DNA of 24,479 bases from a virus, in the IMG/VR virus record IMGVR_UViG_3300046007_003513, positions 1-24,479 of that record; one strand, written 5' to 3'. A program made the translations under genes and the position numbers. The notes below the pieces were generated by a model that saw only the letters and a list, made by a program, of their open reading frames with translations, ran no database searches and had not been told where the DNA came from. Positions 21,572 through 24,479 of the stretch are shown here, one piece after another (positions within the stretch are counted from its first letter, which is position 1; each line of letters begins with the position of its first letter).

Positions 21572-21775
21572 ATGGACTACAAACCCTATAGTATGGAATG
21601 GAGTCGGCGGCGGTATCTTGCCGAAGCAATCCAACAATACTTTGATACTGATGCGTCTCTGGATGTTGTCCTGGACGATATTGTGAGTGTTCTTGAGGAG
21701 AATGTTGAACACCACAAGAGTCGTGCCGAACGCTTTCAGGAAGTTCTGGATGGTCTGAAATCTCTTCCTTATTGA
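21572..21775 (+). CDS. 67-aa small early protein, function unknown
   Basis: First gene after the perfect promoter at 21521. MDYKPYSMEWSRRRYLAEAI, then QQYFDTDASLDVVLDDIVSV, then LEENVEHHKSRAERFQEVLD: three helices, the last basic. It resembles proteins found in early regions of cyanophages. No motif gives a function. The next gene's ATG is 1 nt past the stop. Confidence 0.78.
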   Translation: MDYKPYSMEWSRRRYLAEAIQQYFDTDASLDVVLDDIVSVLEENVEHHKSRAERFQEVLDGLKSLPY

Positions 21776-21776
21776 T

Positions 21777-21962
21777 ATGAAACCTAACTTTCGTAAGGTA
21801 TTGGAGATGGCACTGGAAGAGGGTGTTCGTTATGGATACAATCGTGCTCATAAACACGTAGAGAATCCACACGAAGATGCTGTGGTTGATTGTGTGGTAG
21901 ATGGTGCGATGAATTCCCTGTATGAATGGTTTGACTTTGAGGAGAACAATGAATCTGATTAA
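21777..21962 (+). CDS. 61-aa conserved-looking cyanophage protein
   Basis: MKPNFRKVLEMALEEGVRYG, then YNRAHKHVENPHEDAVVDCV, then NSLYEWFDFEENNESD. The EEGVRYGYNRAHKHVENP...SLYEWFDF pattern is familiar from cyanophage small proteins of unknown role. A similar helical outline (YKWVHSAFVMGYNMGRMEM) occurs in the 136-aa protein at 24022, so the two may be distant relatives (weak). The ATG is 1 nt after the upstream stop; the next gene starts inside it (14-nt overlap). Confidence 0.78.
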   Translation: MKPNFRKVLEMALEEGVRYGYNRAHKHVENPHEDAVVDCVVDGAMNSLYEWFDFEENNESD

Positions 21963-22236
21963 ATTTAAACACCGCTATGATTTTGGACACGAAGTTTATG
22001 TCCAAGTTGTTAATATTAAACGATGGAGTTTGTTTCAGTTTTCTGTAAGTTGGAATGACTACCCATCTTCACCTTATCTTCAGATTACAATGGGAAGCAA
22101 TGGTCTTTTAGGTATTCTGTTCTGGGCATATAAGTTTGGATTTGATATTGATGTTCTTTCTAGGACTTGGAACTGGGACTATATGAAAGAAGTGGATGAA
22201 AAGGAAACTGAATATCTTGGAATGGATGAGTGCTGA
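21949..22236 (+). CDS. 95-aa beta-rich protein, function unknown
   Basis: The ATG at 21949 follows GGAG at 21941-21944; an in-frame ATG at 21922 lies deeper inside the upstream gene and is less likely. Sequence: KFKHRYDFGHEVYVQVVNIK, then SLFQFSVSWNDYPSSPYLQI, then LLGILFWAYKFGFDIDVLSR. It has beta strands first, then a hydrophobic helix (LLGILFWAYKFGF) that could touch a membrane or be a core helix. I do not recognise a family. Confidence 0.75.
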   Translation: MNLIKFKHRYDFGHEVYVQVVNIKRWSLFQFSVSWNDYPSSPYLQITMGSNGLLGILFWAYKFGFDIDVLSRTWNWDYMKEVDEKETEYLGMDEC

Positions 22237-22640
22237 TGTTTAGTAAAGCACTTAAAGGAACTGATAAAAAGAAAACCACCTTGAACTGGTGGGAGTATTG
22301 GATTGGTCATTGTTGGATGACTGGATGGCAGAGTATGCGAATCACATTTCGCATCTGGGCTGACCTGATGACTTCCAACTATGATAACTATGCTCTCCCC
22401 AGAACAGTAGAAGATCCAGAAGAAGAATGTAGAGATTGGTTCTGGTCTTCTCTTGGTGAAGATGATGTGTATCCCAAAGAGTTTCTGGAATATCTTCTAC
22501 AAATGGTAGAAGACGTTGAGCTTGGTAAAGTAGAAACATATTCTATGGATGAAGTGATGGAAAGGGTAAAAAAATGGTCAGATGAAGTATTGGAAGATGT
22601 AGATTTGGATGAGGAGTTGCCTGATGAAGAACCTACCTGA
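22236..22640 (+). CDS. 134-aa Trp-rich protein with acidic tail, function unknown
   Basis: The ATG at 22236 overlaps the upstream stop (TGATG). The N-terminal part has many Trp residues: NWWEYWIGHCWMTGWQSMRI, then TFRIWADLMTSNYDNYALP. The C-terminus is acidic helical (KVETYSMDEVMERVKKWSDE, then VLEDVDLDEELPDEEPT). Neither enzyme motifs nor a clear signal peptide are visible. It overlaps the next gene by 17 nt. Confidence 0.75.
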   Translation: MFSKALKGTDKKKTTLNWWEYWIGHCWMTGWQSMRITFRIWADLMTSNYDNYALPRTVEDPEEECRDWFWSSLGEDDVYPKEFLEYLLQMVEDVELGKVETYSMDEVMERVKKWSDEVLEDVDLDEELPDEEPT

Positions 22641-22815
22641 GAAATTTGACCTGGACATTATGTGGACGGTGGCGACCTCAACCAGTATCGAAACTGGCAC
22701 AAGACCCCACTACGGGTTCGCCCAGATGCTGTATGATTACCTCACAGACAAACAACTCCCCGTAGGACTTGGCGATGAATCTCAAAGAGAAGAAGGCACT
22801 ACTCAAACGACTTGA
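22624..22815 (+). CDS. 63-aa small protein, function unknown
   Basis: The ATG at 22624 sits inside the end of the 134-aa gene and follows GAGGAG (22610-22615). Residues KNLPEKFDLDIMWTVATSTS, then GFAQMLYDYLTDKQLPVGLG, then a polar tail. No family recognised. The 3' end (41 nt) is shared in another frame with the next gene, so the tail sequence is constrained by both. Confidence 0.65.
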   Translation: MKNLPEKFDLDIMWTVATSTSIETGTRPHYGFAQMLYDYLTDKQLPVGLGDESQREEGTTQTT

Positions 22816-23047
22816 ACAGACAGGCACAACCTGTATGGATTGTGGACAAAAGTATGGTATCTATTCAGTCGGTTGTTCATCTGTCTGGAATGGTAAGTGT
22901 GGTGTATGTGGTGAAGAAAAACGGGTGACTGAATCCCGTGATTTTGCTTACTTCATTACTGGTATTCGCAAACTCAAACTGGAGATTCAAAATGAGAAAA
23001 GTAACAGTAAAACCAAAGTCCAGCAAAGCGAAGAACCGTCTTGCTAA
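22775..23047 (+). CDS. 90-aa zinc-ribbon-like protein
   Basis: CMDCGQKYG and GKCGVCGEEK give two CxxC pairs 19 residues apart (CxxC...CxxC), a zinc-ribbon pattern. The region between reads YSVGCSSVWNGK. The N-terminus is a basic helix (MNLKEKKALLKRLEQ) and the C-terminus a polar tail. The DCGQKYG..VGCSSVWNGKCGVCGEEK..TESRDF order is familiar from cyanophages. Zinc ribbons often bind nucleic acid or act in protein contacts; here the partner is unknown. The ATG at 22775 lies 41 nt inside the previous gene, with AGGA upstream. Confidence 0.78.
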   Translation: MNLKEKKALLKRLEQTGTTCMDCGQKYGIYSVGCSSVWNGKCGVCGEEKRVTESRDFAYFITGIRKLKLEIQNEKSNSKTKVQQSEEPSC

Positions 23048-23204
23048 CACTATGGACAACAATCCTGTTTGTATTGTAGAGCAGGATACTGGTGGTGAGT
23101 TGTTCTTGGCATCAGAAAATCGCAAATACTTTTTCTGGGTTAGTACTCGTACTGGTACTAACCGTTTCGGTGACAAATCTGACGCACATTGGGAGGTGCT
23201 CTAA
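22992..23204 (+). CDS. 70-aa basic protein, function unknown
   Basis: The ATG at 22992 follows GGAGA at 22981 and lies inside the zinc-ribbon gene's tail (56-nt overlap). The N-terminus is strongly basic (MRKVTVKPKSSKAKNRLANT); the rest is strand-rich (NPVCIVEQDTGGELFLASEN, then RKYFFWVSTRTGTNRFGDKS). The basic start suggests nucleic-acid contact; no fold was recognised. The TAA overlaps the next ATG (TAATG). Confidence 0.72.
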   Translation: MRKVTVKPKSSKAKNRLANTMDNNPVCIVEQDTGGELFLASENRKYFFWVSTRTGTNRFGDKSDAHWEVL

Positions 23205-23419
23205 TGTCTTTGATTGATACACTTGAATATTTCATTGATGATACCAGAGCACGTCTATCTGATGTGGAATGGGAAATCCGTGAAGAAACCAACTACGATG
23301 ATGGGGGGCATCAAGAACGTATGGAGCAATTCTGTGAAGAATATGATGAGATTGAGGTACGATTAGAAGATCTACAAAAGATCAAATCTATCATTGAGAT
23401 TATGGAGATTGACGAATGA
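23204..23419 (+). CDS. 71-aa acidic coiled-coil protein, function unknown
   Basis: The ATG at 23204 follows GGGAGGTG (23191-23198) and overlaps the upstream TAA. SLIDTLEYFIDDTRARLSDV, then EWEIREETNYDDGGHQERME, then EYDEIEVRLEDLQKIKSIIE: a long charged helix pair with heptad-like Leu/Ile. Likely a coiled coil or small binding protein; the function cannot be read. The stop overlaps the next ATG (ATGA). Confidence 0.75.
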   Translation: MSLIDTLEYFIDDTRARLSDVEWEIREETNYDDGGHQERMEQFCEEYDEIEVRLEDLQKIKSIIEIMEIDE

Positions 23420-23592
23420 ATTACCTATGCTTTGTTGATGGTCTTTTAGAATACGCCAGCACTTCTGAAAGTAGCTTTGCTCACTATCAACTGGTGTATG
23501 CCGAAGAACACCGTGATGCTGATGTTCAGTATCTCACACTGACTGATGAAGAGTATGATGAAATGTTCCCTTATGAGGAGGATGAAGAATGA
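23416..23592 (+). CDS. 58-aa acidic protein, function unknown
   Basis: The frame 23416-23592 is open between two neighbours that overlap it by ATGA at each end, which strongly supports it although it is short. MNYLCFVDGLLEYASTSESS, then AHYQLVYAEEHRDADVQYLT, then DEEYDEMFPYEEDEE. The last 16 residues are almost all acidic. It looks like a small alpha/beta protein or a DNA-mimic-like acidic protein (guess). Confidence 0.72.
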   Translation: MNYLCFVDGLLEYASTSESSFAHYQLVYAEEHRDADVQYLTLTDEEYDEMFPYEEDEE

Positions 23593-23843
23593 GGTTTCGT
23601 AACATAGAGTTTCGTTGGAGTAAAGTCAACAACAAGTATGAACTCGTCAAGTGGTATACTCACGACTCTGGTGATAGTTGCTATGTCGTTGCTTTCTTCA
23701 ATAAAAACACAGAAGGATATGATATGGAAACTGTGGGTGATCGGTTCTTTGAGGATAAAGATGCTTGGGTTGTGGGTAAGTATGGTTTGGAGTTTCTAAA
23801 TGCTATCTCTGCTATTGAAAAAGAGGAAGAGGAACTGAAATGA
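23589..23843 (+). CDS. 84-aa conserved-looking cyanophage protein
   Basis: MRFRNIEFRWSKVNNKYELV, then KWYTHDSGDSCYVVAFFNKN, then TEGYDMETVGDRFFEDKDAW. Alternating strands with a closing helix (GLEFLNAISAIEKEEEE). I recognise the FRNIEFRWSK..YELVKW..CYV.AFF pattern from cyanophages, with no function known to me. The ATG overlaps the upstream TGA; the downstream gene starts with ATGA overlap. Confidence 0.82.
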   Translation: MRFRNIEFRWSKVNNKYELVKWYTHDSGDSCYVVAFFNKNTEGYDMETVGDRFFEDKDAWVVGKYGLEFLNAISAIEKEEEELK

Positions 23844-24025
23844 CTAACAAACTAAAATTCACACAAGTATCCAGAGTCATCTGCCCCAAGACTGGTGTTC
23901 ATTATCTTGATGCGATTGATGAAAATGGAATACACTGGGTTGCTCAACAAGAAATTGGTGTGGAACGGTGGATTACATACAAAGAAGTTTGGAAGAAAGA
24001 CCCCCAGCAACCATTAGACCTATGA
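23840..24025 (+). CDS. 61-aa protein, function unknown
   Basis: MTNKLKFTQVSRVICPKTGV, then HYLDAIDENGIHWVAQQEIG, then VERWITYKEVWKKDPQQPLD. Strand-rich, with a C-x5-H pattern (C25? region CPKTGVHY) too small to call a metal site. Resembles small proteins of cyanophage early regions. Both ends overlap neighbours by 4 nt (ATGA). Confidence 0.75.
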   Translation: MTNKLKFTQVSRVICPKTGVHYLDAIDENGIHWVAQQEIGVERWITYKEVWKKDPQQPLDL

Positions 24026-24432
24026 AACATCCTACAAACGATTGGGACTTTGATGATACAATTGAAGAAGCATTTCAGGAATGGTTTAATGACCTTAATG
24101 GTGGTTTTGCATTTCGTAGTGAATATTTTTTCGGTGATGCGGAAATCGGGGATGTGAATACTCGTAAGGACTTGATGTATAAGTGGGTTCACTCTGCGTT
24201 CGTTATGGGGTATAATATGGGAAGAATGGAAATGACTGACGAACAACTACTCAATTCACTACAAGGAACTATGGCAACGATTGACCCTTATTCAGTTAAA
24301 AAAGAAGCAATTGATGAATATCTTATAGACACAATTGAGGAACGACTTACTCGTATTGAAGATAAAGTTGATTTACTCATTACTCAACTTAAAATAGAAT
24401 TTTATAAGAAAAATGATGGGACATCCAGATGA
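24022..24432 (+). CDS. 136-aa helical protein with coiled-coil C-terminus
   Basis: The ATG at 24022 overlaps the upstream stop. DDTIEEAFQEWFNDLNGGFA, then MYKWVHSAFVMGYNMGRMEM, then SVKKEAIDEYLIDTIEERLT, then RIEDKVDLLITQLKIEFYKK. The last ~35 residues form heptad-like coiled-coil. The middle helix resembles the 61-aa gene at 21777. The function is unknown. Its 3' end overlaps the next partial gene. Confidence 0.75.
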   Translation: MKHPTNDWDFDDTIEEAFQEWFNDLNGGFAFRSEYFFGDAEIGDVNTRKDLMYKWVHSAFVMGYNMGRMEMTDEQLLNSLQGTMATIDPYSVKKEAIDEYLIDTIEERLTRIEDKVDLLITQLKIEFYKKNDGTSR

Positions 24433-24479
24433 TATTATACTCACAAATCCTTCAAAGATGTTTGAGTATGAAAAATCCT
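24416..24479 (+). CDS. start of a small conserved cyanophage protein (3' truncated)
   Basis: The frame from the ATG at 24416 (or the tandem ATG at 24413) reads MGHPDDIILTNPSKMFEYEK to the window edge with no stop. The NPSKMFEYEK start is one I recall from T4-like cyanophages, ahead of a short helical protein. It overlaps the upstream gene by 17 nt. A second frame, ATG at 24429 with ATGA overlap, is also open to the edge and is the alternative. Confidence 0.6.
   Translation, partial: MGHPDDIILTNPSKMFEYEKS

Noticed and set aside
24433-24438. TATTAT near the window end as a -10 box
   Set aside because: No -35 at a suitable distance, and it lies inside the open frame starting at 24416.

Overview
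This window looks like part of the genome of a large T4-like cyanophage (a tailed myovirus of marine Synechococcus or Prochlorococcus). The evidence is a run of very large virion and tail-fibre proteins with S74-type C-terminal chaperones, a cluster of phage tRNAs, an SF2 helicase, and a dense train of tiny overlapping genes whose sequences I recognise as common in cyanophages. That recognition is from memory, not from a search. Almost everything reads on the + strand; I found no integrase, transposase, attachment site or CRISPR array.

Layout. (1) 1-5988: structural genes. These are the end of one protein, a 735-aa protein with an RlpA-like double-psi beta-barrel head, a spike-like 181-aa protein, an 857-aa fibre with an S74 domain, and a 126-aa fibre accessory. 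(2) 5993-10143: an AT-rich accessory block of tightly coupled genes. It holds a 2OG-Fe(II) dioxygenase, a Gly/Pro-rich adhesin-like protein, three unassigned proteins, a PAPS sulfotransferase and a second 2OG-Fe(II) dioxygenase. My leading hypothesis for a new system is that this block encodes enzymes that modify the tail adhesin by hydroxylation and sulfation. (3) 10140-10860: a perfect sigma70 promoter, a 63-aa protein, an orphan Phd/YefM-like antitoxin, and three tRNA genes, one of them abnormal. (4) 10884-18491: a small acidic protein, a 1784-aa virion protein with an S74 domain, and a 632-aa fibre. (5) 18488-20317: a terminator with promoters on both sides, an SF2 helicase, and a stop/start-coupled protein with a PD-(D/E)XK-like pattern. 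(6) 20320-24479: about eighteen small genes, most overlapping by 1-40 nt, led by promoters at 20320 and 21521.

How it works together. Candidate late promoters (ATAAATA-type) sit before structural genes at 241, 10856, 11185 and 16571. Sigma70-like promoters sit before the small-gene and helicase segments at 10140, 18593, 20320 and 21521. This fits a phage that uses the host sigma70 polymerase early and its own late sigma factor for virion genes. Functions of most small proteins cannot be read from sequence alone.
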